From: Alphaproteobacteria bacterium
GTDB taxonomy: Bacteria; Pseudomonadota; Alphaproteobacteria; Rhizobiales; Amorphaceae
Length of the DNA stretch: 43,770 bases
Assembly (NCBI GenBank): GCA_030431335.1
Contig: JAUIJH010000025.1
Location: forward strand, 1-43,770
Direction of reading: 5' to 3'
Part shown: positions 33,124 through 42,692 of the stretch, in pieces
Position numbering within the stretch: position 1 is the first letter of the stretch
Layout of the letters: each line of letters opens with the position of its first letter
The notes under the pieces: generated by a model
The model's input: the letters and a program-made list of their open reading frames with translations, nothing else
What the model was told of the DNA's origin: nothing
Database searches by the model: none
Translations under genes and position numbers: made by a program

Positions 33124-34312
33124 CGCTGGCGGCGATCCCGCCGACCGAGCCGCTTTCGACCCCGTCGCGTGCGCTGATGCCGGCGCTCTGCGCGCTCGCC
33201 ATCACCGGGCCGATGGGCTCGTTCCTCTACCTGCCCGCCCTGCCGCGGCTGGCGAGCGATTTCGGCACCTCCGAAGCGGGGATGCAGGCCACGCTGACGG
33301 CCTATCTCATCGGCACCTGCTGCGGTTTCGCCCTGTTCGGCGTCCTGTCGGACCGGTTCGGCCGGCTCAACGTGCTCACCGCGGCGGCCGGCCTCTTCGT
33401 GGTCGGCAGCCTCGGCTGCGCGGCGGCAGGCGGGCTGGCGACGCTCACCGGCGCGCGCTTCGTCCAGGGCGCGGGGTCGGTGGCGGGCATCATCACCGCG
33501 CGCGCCACGATCCGGATGAGCTGGCCGCCCGCCGCCGCGCGCCAGCGGATGGCCATCCTCAGCGCCGCGATGGGCGCCGCCCCGGCCGCGAGCCCGTTGA
33601 TCGGCTCGGTGCTCCTCGCGCTCCTCGACTGGCGGGCGACCTTCGCCGTCGCCGCCATCTTGTCGGCGGCCGCGCTCGGCGGCGCATGGCTGGTCCTGCC
33701 CGGCACGCGGACGGCCCCCGCCGCACGCACCCGTCTCGCCTCCCACCTATCCGAGCTCGCCGGCTCGGCCGCCTACCGCGCCACGGTGATCATGAGCAGC
33801 GCGTCCAACGCGCTGTTCATGGCGATGATGGCGGGGAGCCCGTTCGTCTTCATCGAGCTCGCCGGCATGTCGCCGTTCGGCTACAGCCTCGTCGTCGGCA
33901 CGGCGCTGATCGGCTTTTCCGTCGTCGCCGTGCTCTCGGGCCGGCTGGCGGCGCGGATCGGCTCCTATCGCGGCGCGCTGCGCGGCATGGCGCCGGTCGC
34001 CTTCGCGGCGGTGCTGATGATCGCGGCCGGGCTGATGGAGGAGCCGTGGGCGATCGCCGGCGCCACGGTGTTCCTCATCTCCGCCATGGGCCTCGTCGTT
34101 CCCAACATCAACATGCTGATGCTGGAGCCGTTCCCCGACATCGCCGCGACGGCGGCCAGCATGGGGCTTCTGGCCGGCACCATCGCCGGCGCCGTCTCGG
34201 TCACGCTGCTGGGTCTCCTGGCGGCAGGGTCGATGCCGGGGTTCGGTCTCTTCATCGCCGCGCTGGCGGCGATCGTGCTGGCCGGCTTCGCGCTCCACCC
34301 GGCGGGCGGGCG

Positions 34313-34316
<4 letters not shown>
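33120..34316 (+). CDS. MFS transporter, Bcr/CflA-like
   Basis: A major facilitator protein of 379-398 residues with twelve predicted membrane segments. The motif-A loop [14 protein letters not shown] after TM2 and the TM4 region [21 protein letters not shown] resemble Bcr/CflA drug exporters. The TTG at 33120 overlaps the amidohydrolase stop (TTGA), and the ATG at 33177 is an alternative just before TM1; I favour the TTG for coupling, with moderate certainty. Its stop overlaps the ATPase start as ATGA. In an uptake operon it may export an excess or toxic product (inference). Confidence 0.88.
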
Positions 34317-35304
<988 letters not shown>

Positions 35305-35308
<4 letters not shown>

Positions 35309-36333
35309 TGACCGCTCCCGCGACCGGCGCGCCCGCCCCCACCGTCGCCCCGGTGATGGAGGTGAAGAACCTCAGCCGCTACTTCGATGTCTCGCCCACA
35401 TGGCTCACCCGCAAGCTGAGCGGCACGGGCAAACAGGTGGTGCGCGCGGTCGAGGACGTTTCGTTCGCGATCCGGCCGGGAGAGACGGTCGGCCTCGTCG
35501 GCGAATCGGGCTGCGGCAAGTCCACCCTCGCGCGGATGATCGCGGGATTAATCGAGCCGACCGCCGGCGAAGTCACGTTCGACGGGCACACCGTGGCGAA
35601 GGCGGGGGCGGGCGGCCCGGACTCGCGCGCCCGCCAGTCCGTCCAGATGATCTTCCAGGACCCCTACGCCAGCCTCAACCCCCGCTGGCGCGTGGCCGAG
35701 ACCGTCGGCGACCCCCTGCTTGCCTTCTCCATCGTGCCGGGACGGCGGGCGATGCGCGACGAGGTGGCCCGCCTCCTCGAGGCTGTGGGCCTGTCCGCCG
35801 ACGACGCGGGCAAGTATCCGCACGAGTTCTCCGGCGGGCAGCGCCAGCGCATCGCCATTGCGCGCGCGCTCGCGAGCCGGCCGCGCTTTCTGGTGGCCGA
35901 CGAGCCCACCTCCGCGCTCGACGTGTCGGTCCAGGCGCAGATCCTCAACCTCATGCGCACCCTGGCGCGCGAGCATGGGCTGACGATGCTGTTCATCAGC
36001 CACAATCTCGCGGTGGTCGACCACATGGCCGACAGGGTCGGCGTGATGTATCTCGGCCGCCTCATCGAATTGCAGGACAAGGCGCACCTGTTCGCGTCCC
36101 CGCGGCATCCCTATACGCGCGCCCTGGTCGAGGCGGTGCCCACCATCGAATCCATCGGCATGAAGCGCCCGCCCCTGTCGGGCGAGGTGCCGAGCCCGCT
36201 CGACCCGCCGGCCGGATGCGCCTTCCACCCGCGCTGTCCCATCGCGATGCCGCAATGCGCCCGCACCCACCCGCCTGCCGTGCCGTTCGCGAGCGGCGGA
36301 TGGGCCGCCTGCCACGCCCTCGAGTCGGCCTGA
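35305..36333 (+). CDS. Peptide-type ABC ATPase (DppF/OppF-like)
   Basis: An ATPase of 342 residues pairing with the DppD-like protein. Walker A is GESGCGKS near residue 70, the Q-loop is [13 protein letters not shown], the signature is FSGGQRQR and Walker B is [11 protein letters not shown]. The N-terminal insertion [20 protein letters not shown] is characteristic of DppF/OppF. The C-terminal [15 protein letters not shown] motif is intact. It is the last gene of the rightward operon. A 72-base gap with no clear terminator separates it from the convergent RTX gene. Confidence 0.92.
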
Positions 36334-36405
36334 AGCGGCCGCCGCAACGCCGAAATCACCTTCCGTCCGTGGGACCGGCGACGGCCGGCCCCGCCCTTCA
36401 GTGCG

Positions 36406-37347
36406 TCAGAAGCCGAAGAGGAAGTCCTCGCTCGAAAGCGCGTCGGCCCCGACGCCGACCAGCCTCACCCGGTCGGCCCCCGCGCCGGTCTCCCCATCGA
36501 GATAGATGACGGCATCGCCGTCGGCATTCTCCCGGATGATCAGGTCGTCGAAATCCTCGACGCCATCCGCATTCACGCCGATCTTGTCGCGGTCGAGGGC
36601 GAAGTCGTGGATCAGGTCCCGTCCGGTCTCGCCCTCGAACAGGAACGTGTCCGAGCCCGCGCCTCCGGTCATGCTGTCCTGGCCCTCCCCGCCGATCAGC
36701 CGATCCTTGCCGCCGTCGCCAAACAGTCGGTCGTTGCCGTAGCTGCCGTTGAGGGTATCGCCGCCTTCTCCGCCCAACAGGGTATCGTTGCCCCCCTCGC
36801 CATCGAGGTCGTCGCTCCCCTTCTCGCCCCGGATGCGGTCTGCGCCGCCGCTCCCATAGACGATGTCGTTGCCATCGCCGGCGAAGTTGGTGGTGTTGGG
36901 TCCATCGAGACTGATGGTGTCGTTGCCGCTGCCGCCGCGGATCAGATCGTCGCCGTCGCCGACGATGTTGTCGTTGCCGTCCCCGCCGATCAACGTGTCC
37001 GCGCCGTCGACATCGAACAGATCGTCGTCGCCGGCACCGCCGTCGAGGTAGTCGTCGCCTTCGCTGCCGCTGAGGGTGTCGCTGCCATCGTCGCCGAACA
37101 GGCGGTCGTCGCCTTCATCGCCGTTGATGAAGTCGTTGCCCTGCTGGCCGCGAATGGTGTCGTTGCCGGCGCCGCCGTAGCCATACTCGCCATCTTGGAA
37201 GAGGCGGAAATCGCCACCCTCGCCGAGGAGGATCTTGTCGTTGCCGCCGCCCCCGTAAACGGTATCGGCACCACCCAGCGCCCAAATGACTTCGGGAAGA
37301 CCGGTGCCCTCGAAATAATTGTTGCCGTCATCCAATCGGATAGCCAT
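36406..37347 (-). CDS. Small RTX (hemolysin-type calcium-binding repeat) protein
   Basis: A 313-residue protein made almost wholly of glycine- and aspartate-rich nonapeptides (pattern GGxGxDxLx) from about residue 23 to 215, roughly 17-18 copies such as GGAGNDTIRG and GEGGNDTLLGGEGGD. A C-terminal region of about 95 residues (FDFTLDRDKIGV-like, ending EDFLFGF) resembles the Peptidase_M10/serralysin C-terminal secretion domain. It should bind calcium as a parallel beta-roll and leave by type I secretion without an N-terminal signal. No catalytic domain or secretion ABC genes are present here. An AGGGGGGA precedes the ATG. It follows an exported amidohydrolase by 48 bases on the same strand. 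Confidence 0.85.
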   Translation of the reverse strand: MAIRLDDGNNYFEGTGLPEVIWALGGADTVYGGGGNDKILLGEGGDFRLFQDGEYGYGGAGNDTIRGQQGNDFINGDEGDDRLFGDDGSDTLSGSEGDDYLDGGAGDDDLFDVDGADTLIGGDGNDNIVGDGDDLIRGGSGNDTISLDGPNTTNFAGDGNDIVYGSGGADRIRGEKGSDDLDGEGGNDTLLGGEGGDTLNGSYGNDRLFGDGGKDRLIGGEGQDSMTGGAGSDTFLFEGETGRDLIHDFALDRDKIGVNADGVEDFDDLIIRENADGDAVIYLDGETGAGADRVRLVGVGADALSSEDFLFGF

Positions 37348-37395
37348 GAATTATTTGATCCCCCCTGTATCGGCGCCCCGCGCCGCCGTGTTCCG

Positions 37396-38919
37396 CTAAG
37401 GTCTTGCGCTGGATCGGCGCGCCGAGAGTTCCTCGCGCTGGATCGGCTCGCCCCCGAGGACGACCGTTTCGATCCGGTCATAGGCTTGCAGCGTTTCCAG
37501 CGGATTGGCCGTCAGCAGCAGCAGGTCCGCGCGCAGGCCCGGAGCGACGCGGCCTACCTCGCCGGCGAGGCCGAAGGCCTCCGCATTGCGGATCGTCGCC
37601 GCCTCGAAGATGGTCCGCAATGGAATGCCCGCGGCTTGCCAACCGCGCATTTCGAGGTAGCCGTTCAGCCCTGGCGCATTGCCCCAGCCGAACCCGCCGA
37701 CGGTGGTATCGGTGGCAAACAGCAGGTTGGCCCCGTTTGCGGCCATCTCGCCGATCAGCCGCTCATATCGACGATTGAAGGTGCGCAGGTGTTCGGCAAC
37801 CGCCTCCGGATCCCCGCCTTCCACGATCAGGTCGCCAAAGAAGTCGAGGAACCCGTCTCGCTGAACCTGGGCCGGCCCGTTCAGATAGTCGATGTGCGCC
37901 GCCGTCAGAACGGACGGGAGCCGCGGATCGCCGAGGATTTGCGGATCGAACATCGATTCGGTGTTTCGGATCGTGCGCATGGTCGGCTGAACCGCGATCG
38001 CCGACCCCGCGACCACGTCCGCCACCGCCTGGATCGGAGGCGGCACGGTTTCCACCGCGTAGGACGTCCCCGGCCATTCCCACAGCCCATGGGCAAGAAT
38101 ATCGACGCCGGCCTCGAGGGCGAACCGGTGCCCGTCCGGCGTCGTCGCATGTAGAAGCACCGGCATGCCCGCCTCATGGGCCGCCGCCACCACCTCGCGG
38201 ACGATCGCGACCGACGGGAGCGAGAACGGCGGCGGACCGCCCGGCATCCACAGCGCCTCTTCATAGTAGAGCTTGATGCAGATCGCGCCCTCGTCCTGGA
38301 GACGGCGGACGACGGCTTGGGGCGCATGATCCGCCGGGTCGACATCGTCCGGCAGGGTCGATCCGCCATGGTTGTCATAGAGGAAGTGCGGAAAGCGCGC
38401 CTTGAAATCTTCCGGCGAAAAGTCGAGCGACATGAACCCGTCGCTCAGCACCAGGCCATGCCCGCAATGAAACAGGCGCGGATGGAGCGGCGCCTCGGCG
38501 AAGCGCTCGTTGGCGGCGGGACTTGCGTTCAGTTCGATGACGGAGGTGTAGCCGAAATAAAGCAACGATCTCGGCAGTTGATCGAGGAACCCGTCGTAGA
38601 TGCGGTCGAATTCATCGGTGTACCTGCGCTTCAGGCCGGTCGCGTGGTACAGATGCACGTGGCTGTCGATCAGGCCGGGGATGAGAAACTTGCCGGTCCC
38701 ATCGATGGTCGTTTCGGCGCCGGCGTCCGCATTGGCCGCCAAGGTGACGATGCGGCCGTCCCGGACGAGCACGTTCGCATCCGCCAGCGGCATGTCCCGC
38801 TCGCCGGAAATGACGGTGACGTTTTCGATCAGAAGATCTTCCGCGAAGGCCGTCGATGGCACGGCCGCGAGACTTGCTCCAACGACAGCCGCCAGAACCG
38901 AACACGATGAGCTTCGCAA
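37396..38919 (-). CDS. Exported metal-dependent amidohydrolase
   Basis: An amidohydrolase of about 507 residues with a Sec-type signal peptide (core LAAVVGASLAAVPSTAFA, residues 9-26). Metal ligands include HVH at 87-89, a probable Lys in CIKLYYEE, His in VLLHATTPDG and ILAHGLWEW, and Asp in FATDTTVGG. I chose the TTG at 38919 because GAGG lies seven bases upstream and it places the signal peptide correctly; the frame stays open to an ATG at 39006, which overlaps the upstream gene and adds 29 polar residues. It should act in the periplasm on amide or peptide-like compounds. The RTX gene follows after 48 bases. Confidence 0.82.
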   Translation of the reverse strand: MRSSSCSVLAAVVGASLAAVPSTAFAEDLLIENVTVISGERDMPLADANVLVRDGRIVTLAANADAGAETTIDGTGKFLIPGLIDSHVHLYHATGLKRRYTDEFDRIYDGFLDQLPRSLLYFGYTSVIELNASPAANERFAEAPLHPRLFHCGHGLVLSDGFMSLDFSPEDFKARFPHFLYDNHGGSTLPDDVDPADHAPQAVVRRLQDEGAICIKLYYEEALWMPGGPPPFSLPSVAIVREVVAAAHEAGMPVLLHATTPDGHRFALEAGVDILAHGLWEWPGTSYAVETVPPPIQAVADVVAGSAIAVQPTMRTIRNTESMFDPQILGDPRLPSVLTAAHIDYLNGPAQVQRDGFLDFFGDLIVEGGDPEAVAEHLRTFNRRYERLIGEMAANGANLLFATDTTVGGFGWGNAPGLNGYLEMRGWQAAGIPLRTIFEAATIRNAEAFGLAGEVGRVAPGLRADLLLLTANPLETLQAYDRIETVVLGGEPIQREELSARRSSARP

Positions 38920-38962
38920 ATGATTGCCTCGAATGTTGCGGCGAACCTGCGCGCAGGAATGC

Positions 38963-39326
38963 TCATCGCCCGATGAGCCACACGACCCGTCGGTAGGATA
39001 ATCCATAGTGGGCGATCAGCAGGATTGCCAATACCGTCGCGATCGCTGGGTGTCCGCTCAGCGCAAAGCCGGCCACGCCGGCCCCCAGTATCGTCGCCTC
39101 GATCGCCAACCTCGCCCACCCCGGCACGGGAACCGGCGCCCGCCCCGACCGACTCGGATCGTCGGGCACGGCGAACACCCCCCACGCAACGGCCGCGGCC
39201 AAAGGCGCGGCGACCGCCGGCCCCCACTGCCAGGGCGGCGGCACCGCCTGCCAGGCCGCCCAGCCGATCCCCCCCCAGCGAGGCCACCTCCAACACGAAG
39301 CGCAGTCCGAGGTCGATTGGATTCAC
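38963..39326 (-). pseudogene. DUF2568 (YrdB-like) membrane protein gene, frameshifted at a C8/G8 tract
   Basis: The N-terminus from the GTG at 39326 reads NPIDLGLRFVLEVASLGG, the DUF2568 opening. The remainder, starting near WQWGPAVAAPLAAAVAWGVF and ending HYGLSYRRVVWLIGR, lies in another frame. The break falls at eight consecutive C on the + strand (39269-39276). Seven would restore a continuous protein of about 120 residues with four membrane segments, bridged as SLGGIGWAAWQ. It is either a real slippage mutation, a phase-variable switch or a base-call error. The function of DUF2568 proteins is unknown. Confidence 0.8.
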
Positions 39327-39336
39327 AAGGCTGACA

Positions 39337-39432
39337 TCAAAGCCGGTTGGCGGGCGGCGCGTTGCTGGCGAAGCCGGATCGGGTGGCGGCCTTGGCGCGC
39401 ACGGGCAGCGCGGGGCGTGTCGCGTCGGTCAT
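39337..39432 (-). CDS. Short 31-residue ORF coupled to the citrate-synthase-like gene
   Basis: An ATG at 39432 overlaps the stop of the HTH/citrate-synthase-like gene (TGATG) and runs 31 codons, ending 10 bases before the DUF2568 start. The peptide is basic and rich in Ala, Pro and Arg, with no recognisable domain. The tight junctions suggest translational coupling between its neighbours. It could be a leader peptide, a decayed gene start or chance. Confidence 0.25.
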   Translation of the reverse strand: MTDATRPALPVRAKAATRSGFASNAPPANRL

Positions 39433-40733
39433 CAGTCGCGCCGGCCGGGGCCGGGCAGCGGGAACATCGTCTCGTCACCACCGCGCCGCGCCGGATGGCC
39501 GGCCCGGTTGCGCGCCTCCGGCAGCCGCCCGACATAGATCGACGGCGACCGGGGCGGCTCCGTGGGCAGGGCGTACTGCTCGATCGCATGGGCGATCCAC
39601 CCCGCCGTCCGGCCCATCGCGAAGATCAGGTCGCCCGACCCGCGCACCATTCCCGCGACATAGACCAGCGCCGCGATGGCGAAGCCGATGTTGGGCGGCG
39701 GCACGCCCCGGCGCGCCTGGACGTCGAGGAATTCGGCCAACCGCTCCACCCTTTGCCCCTGCGAGGTGACCTGGCGCAACTGGTCCAGGATCACCCGCGC
39801 CCGCGGGTCGCCGCCAGGAAAGCGCGAGTGGCCGAACCCCGGCAGGCCCTCCCCCTGCCGCAGCCGCTCGCCGACGAAGTGACCGATGCTCGATTTCTGC
39901 GCCAGCCCCTCGAGATAGCTCTCGATGGCAAGCGACGACGCCGACTGGACCGCGCCGCCGCTGCAGTGCATCGCCGTGGCGAGAACCGAGTAGAGATCGG
40001 CATGGACCGAGGCGCCCAGCCGGGCGGCCATCGTCGTCGGCGAGGTGACGTCCGCGTCGGCCACCAGGATGAGCGTGGTGTTGACGATGGCGAGAAGCTG
40101 GTCGGTCGCCGCTTCCCGGCTGAGGCGCGACCACAGCCGCGCGGCGAATTCGAGCCGTTCGGCATCCGCGGGCAGCGCGGCCTCGGGGGCGACGACGGCC
40201 ATCGGCTCGATCAGCGTCGCCACCACCCGCGCCGCGCGCGAAAGGAGCGAGGGCATCGTGAGATCGTGCCGCATCGGGTCGAGCGTGGCGGCGATCGGCA
40301 GCATCGCCTTCACCCGGTCGAACGGCAGCGTCTCCTCCGGCAGGTGCTCTCCGGCGGCACGCAGCACCGCCGCGACCTCGGCGTCCGGCAGGAAGCGGGC
40401 ATCCGTCGTCAGGGTGTCGTCCCACAGGAGGCGCGCCACGTCCTCGTAGCGCCACCCGACCACCTCGCACGCGTTGCGGCCGCGATAGTAGAAGCCGCTC
40501 TCGTCGATATAGGTGATGGCCGACTGGAACAGCGGCGAAGCACGCTCCGCCCTGCGCCCCTTGCGGCCCCGTTCGGCCAGCCGCTCCACCTCCAGCGCGT
40601 CGAAGCAGCTCGCCGAGCCGCCGTCCACCCGCCACCGGCGCAGCATTCCGCGGCTGACATAGGCGTACAGCGTCGCCTTCTTGACGTTGAGCCGCCGTGC
40701 CGCCTCGTCGGCGTCGAGAAACCCGTTCTTCAC
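39432..40733 (-). CDS. Helix-turn-helix/citrate-synthase-like fusion, catalytically degenerate
   Basis: A 433-residue protein. Residues 5-35 (LDADEAARRLNVKKATLYAYV) form an excisionase/MerR-like DNA-binding head. Residues from about 70 to 390 follow the citrate synthase fold, including TMAARLGASVHADLYS, GFGHSRFPGGDPRA and FAMGRTAGWIAHAIEQY. Of the three catalytic residues of E. coli citrate synthase, His305 is kept (His302 in GFGH), but His264 aligns with Ser259 (HCSGGA for PLHGGA) and Asp362 with Gly350 (NIGF for NVDF). It is therefore probably a ligand-binding regulator, not an enzyme (inference). The GTG start lies 16 bases from a palindrome, and the gene diverges from a peptide-type ABC operon. 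Confidence 0.85.
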   Translation of the reverse strand: MKNGFLDADEAARRLNVKKATLYAYVSRGMLRRWRVDGGSASCFDALEVERLAERGRKGRRAERASPLFQSAITYIDESGFYYRGRNACEVVGWRYEDVARLLWDDTLTTDARFLPDAEVAAVLRAAGEHLPEETLPFDRVKAMLPIAATLDPMRHDLTMPSLLSRAARVVATLIEPMAVVAPEAALPADAERLEFAARLWSRLSREAATDQLLAIVNTTLILVADADVTSPTTMAARLGASVHADLYSVLATAMHCSGGAVQSASSLAIESYLEGLAQKSSIGHFVGERLRQGEGLPGFGHSRFPGGDPRARVILDQLRQVTSQGQRVERLAEFLDVQARRGVPPPNIGFAIAALVYVAGMVRGSGDLIFAMGRTAGWIAHAIEQYALPTEPPRSPSIYVGRLPEARNRAGHPARRGGDETMFPLPGPGRRD

Positions 40734-40749
40734 CGCGATTCCGGGAATG

Positions 40750-40764
40750 TTGATCTTAAATCAA
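40750..40764. promoter_or_regulatory. Palindromic operator, copy 1
   Basis: TTGATCTTAAATCAA has perfect five-base arms and is the exact reverse complement of copy 2. It lies 16 bases before the start codon of the HTH/citrate-synthase-like gene, a position suited to autorepression. Confidence 0.7.
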
Positions 40765-40786
40765 TATTGAAGGGCATTGCTTAAAC

Positions 40787-40796
40787 CTTCGGATGT
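40787..40796 (+). repeat. 10-bp direct repeat, copy 1
   Basis: CTTCGGATGT occurs here and again at 40873-40882. Each copy follows a palindromic operator by about 18-22 bases, so palindrome plus repeat looks like a diverged tandem duplication of a regulatory unit. Confidence 0.6.
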
Positions 40797-40839
40797 ACAG
40801 GCGGATGGTTATGCCATTCAAAGCAAGGGATACACTCCA

Positions 40840-40854
40840 TTGATTTAAGATCAA
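40840..40854. promoter_or_regulatory. Palindromic operator, copy 2
   Basis: TTGATTTAAGATCAA is the exact reverse complement of copy 1, with 90 bp from start to start. A perfect -35 hexamer TTGACA follows at 40858-40863 for rightward transcription of the ABC operon; no strong -10 is obvious after it. Confidence 0.7.
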
Positions 40855-40872
40855 TTATTGACAGACTCAAGT

Positions 40873-40882
40873 CTTCGGATGT
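40873..40882 (+). repeat. 10-bp direct repeat, copy 2
   Basis: The second CTTCGGATGT, 86 bp after the first. It lies in the spacer or -10 region of the candidate rightward promoter. Confidence 0.6.
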
Positions 40883-40982
40883 CATTCTGGGGTATCGAAC
40901 AGCCGGCGCTCACCCGTTCGAGCTGATCGACCTCCCGGCCGGCAACGCCGCAACCGGGCAAAAAACAATCCGGAGGAACTCC

Positions 40983-42584
40983 ATGACGAGGCCCGATACT
41001 TTGTTCCGATTCACACGGCTCCCGCTCTCCCGCGCCATCGCGGCCGTGGCGATCGCCGCCGTCTGTCTCGCCCCCGCGGCGCGCGCCGCCGACGTCACCC
41101 GCGGCGGCACGATCACCCAGGCCGAGTGGATCGCGGTCCCCTCGCTCGACCCGCACCTGTCGAGCGCCGTGACCACCGTGGTCTGGCCGAACCTGTTCGA
41201 TTCCCTGTTCGACTACACGCCGCCGGCATCCAAGTCCGACACCTACGCGATCAGCCCGGCACTGGCCGAAAGCTTCACCTACCTCGGCGAGGACGAGAGC
41301 GAGATCGAGGTGAAGCTGCGCAGCGACGTCACCTTCCACGACGGCTCGCCGCTCACCGCCGGCCTCGTCAAATGGAACCTCGAGCGTGCCCGCGACAGCG
41401 AGCAGTCCACCCGCAAGCTCTCCGTGGAGGACCTCACCGACATCGCCGTGGTGGACGACCACACGCTGCGCCTGAAATTCTCCACCGCGCAGCCGCTGTT
41501 CGACCTGCAGTTCTCGCCGGCCAATCCCGCCAACGTCTACATGGTCTCGCAAAAGGCCGTGGAAGAGATGGGCGACGAGGCGTTCGGCCGCGCACCCGTC
41601 GGCAGCGGCCCCTTCAAGCTCACCGAGTTCCGCACCGACGACCGCATCATCGCGGAAAAGTTCGCCGACTATTGGGACGCGGGCAGCGACGGCGCGCCAC
41701 TCCCCTACGCCGACAAGCTCGTCATCCGCTTCATGCCGGACCGCTCGGTCTCGACGCTGGAATTGCGCGCGGGAACCGTCGACGTCACCGAGCCGCTGCC
41801 GCAGGACATCAAGACGCTGATGAACGACCCGGCCATCGAGCTCTACCGCATCCCCTACACCGACCGCGGCTATCCGAGCTTCTACATCACCTCCAAGGAG
41901 GTCTCGAAGTCGCCCTTCGCCACCGACGCGCGGCTGCGCCAGGCCGTCCAGTACGCGCTGAACCGCGAGGCGATGGCGGCGGTGATGGGCTTCGGCGATG
42001 CCGAGCCGCAGTATTTCTGGGGCTGGTATCCCGGCGTGCCAGGCTATGACGAGAGCCTGCCCCACTACACCTACGACCCGGAGAAGGCGAAGGCCCTCCT
42101 CGCCGAGGCCGGCCATGCGGACGGCATCGACCTCGAGGTCAAGGTCATCAACCGCCCCAGCGACGTGCAGCCGCTCGAGATCATGCAGGGCATGCTGTCG
42201 GAGGTCGGCATCAACCTCAAGATCAACCTGATGGACCGCACCCCCTGGGTGGACTCCGGCCGCACCGGCAACTTCGAGGCCCTGTCGCACGGCAACACCG
42301 CCAACATCGAGCCGCTCCTGCGCGAGCAGACCAAGACGGGCTCGTCCTCCAACTGGGCCGGCTACTCCAACCCCGAGGTCGACAAGCTCTGGGACGAAGC
42401 CGCGGCGGCAAGCACCGTCGAGGAGCGCGCCGCGATCTACAAGCGCATGCAGACGCTCATGATGGACGACGCCTACCACGTCGTCGGCTACCGCATCCCG
42501 ACCTTCCTCGCCTACTCGGCCAAGCTGCACGGCATCGAATCGTCGGGCGGCACCGGCATGGGCAAGGTCTGGAAAGAGGACTGA
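40983..42584 (+). CDS. Peptide-type ABC substrate-binding protein (SBP family 5), second system
   Basis: A periplasmic binding protein of 533 residues. The signal peptide ends around AARAAD (residues 33-36). Family features include LRSDVTFHDGSPLTAGLVKWN near residue 115 and RLRQAVQYALNREAMAAVM near 325. GGAGGA lies five bases before the ATG. It opens a rightward operon with DppB- and DppC-like permeases. It is a different protein from the binding protein at 30056, sharing only family-level similarity. The divergent HTH/citrate-synthase-like protein and the paired palindromes upstream probably control it (inference). Confidence 0.92.
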   Translation: MTRPDTLFRFTRLPLSRAIAAVAIAAVCLAPAARAADVTRGGTITQAEWIAVPSLDPHLSSAVTTVVWPNLFDSLFDYTPPASKSDTYAISPALAESFTYLGEDESEIEVKLRSDVTFHDGSPLTAGLVKWNLERARDSEQSTRKLSVEDLTDIAVVDDHTLRLKFSTAQPLFDLQFSPANPANVYMVSQKAVEEMGDEAFGRAPVGSGPFKLTEFRTDDRIIAEKFADYWDAGSDGAPLPYADKLVIRFMPDRSVSTLELRAGTVDVTEPLPQDIKTLMNDPAIELYRIPYTDRGYPSFYITSKEVSKSPFATDARLRQAVQYALNREAMAAVMGFGDAEPQYFWGWYPGVPGYDESLPHYTYDPEKAKALLAEAGHADGIDLEVKVINRPSDVQPLEIMQGMLSEVGINLKINLMDRTPWVDSGRTGNFEALSHGNTANIEPLLREQTKTGSSSNWAGYSNPEVDKLWDEAAAASTVEERAAIYKRMQTLMMDDAYHVVGYRIPTFLAYSAKLHGIESSGGTGMGKVWKED

Positions 42585-42623
42585 CGCGTCAGGCGTCCCA
42601 CCCCGCTCGCGAACGACACCATC

Positions 42624-42645
42624 GGGCCGGTCCAAGCACCGGCCC
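42624..42645 (+). promoter_or_regulatory. Intercistronic hairpin between binding-protein and permease genes
   Basis: GGGCCGGT pairs perfectly over eight bp with ACCGGCCC around a six-base loop. It lies in the 108-base gap after the binding-protein gene. No T-run follows. The placement matches the hairpins after both tctC genes. Confidence 0.65.
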
Positions 42646-42692
42646 GGACCCCGCCGACCGCACCCCGCGGCGGACAACCAAGGCACGCGTTG

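Noticed and set aside
36700-37320. Short spaced DNA repeats that could suggest a CRISPR array or minisatellite
   Set aside because: The repeats are in frame, degenerate and encode calcium-binding nonapeptides; spacing and sequence do not fit a CRISPR array.
36607-38154. A 515-codon + strand frame rich in Val and Ala repeats
   Set aside because: Its periodicity is the mirror of the RTX nonapeptide repeats and then of the amidohydrolase gene on the - strand.
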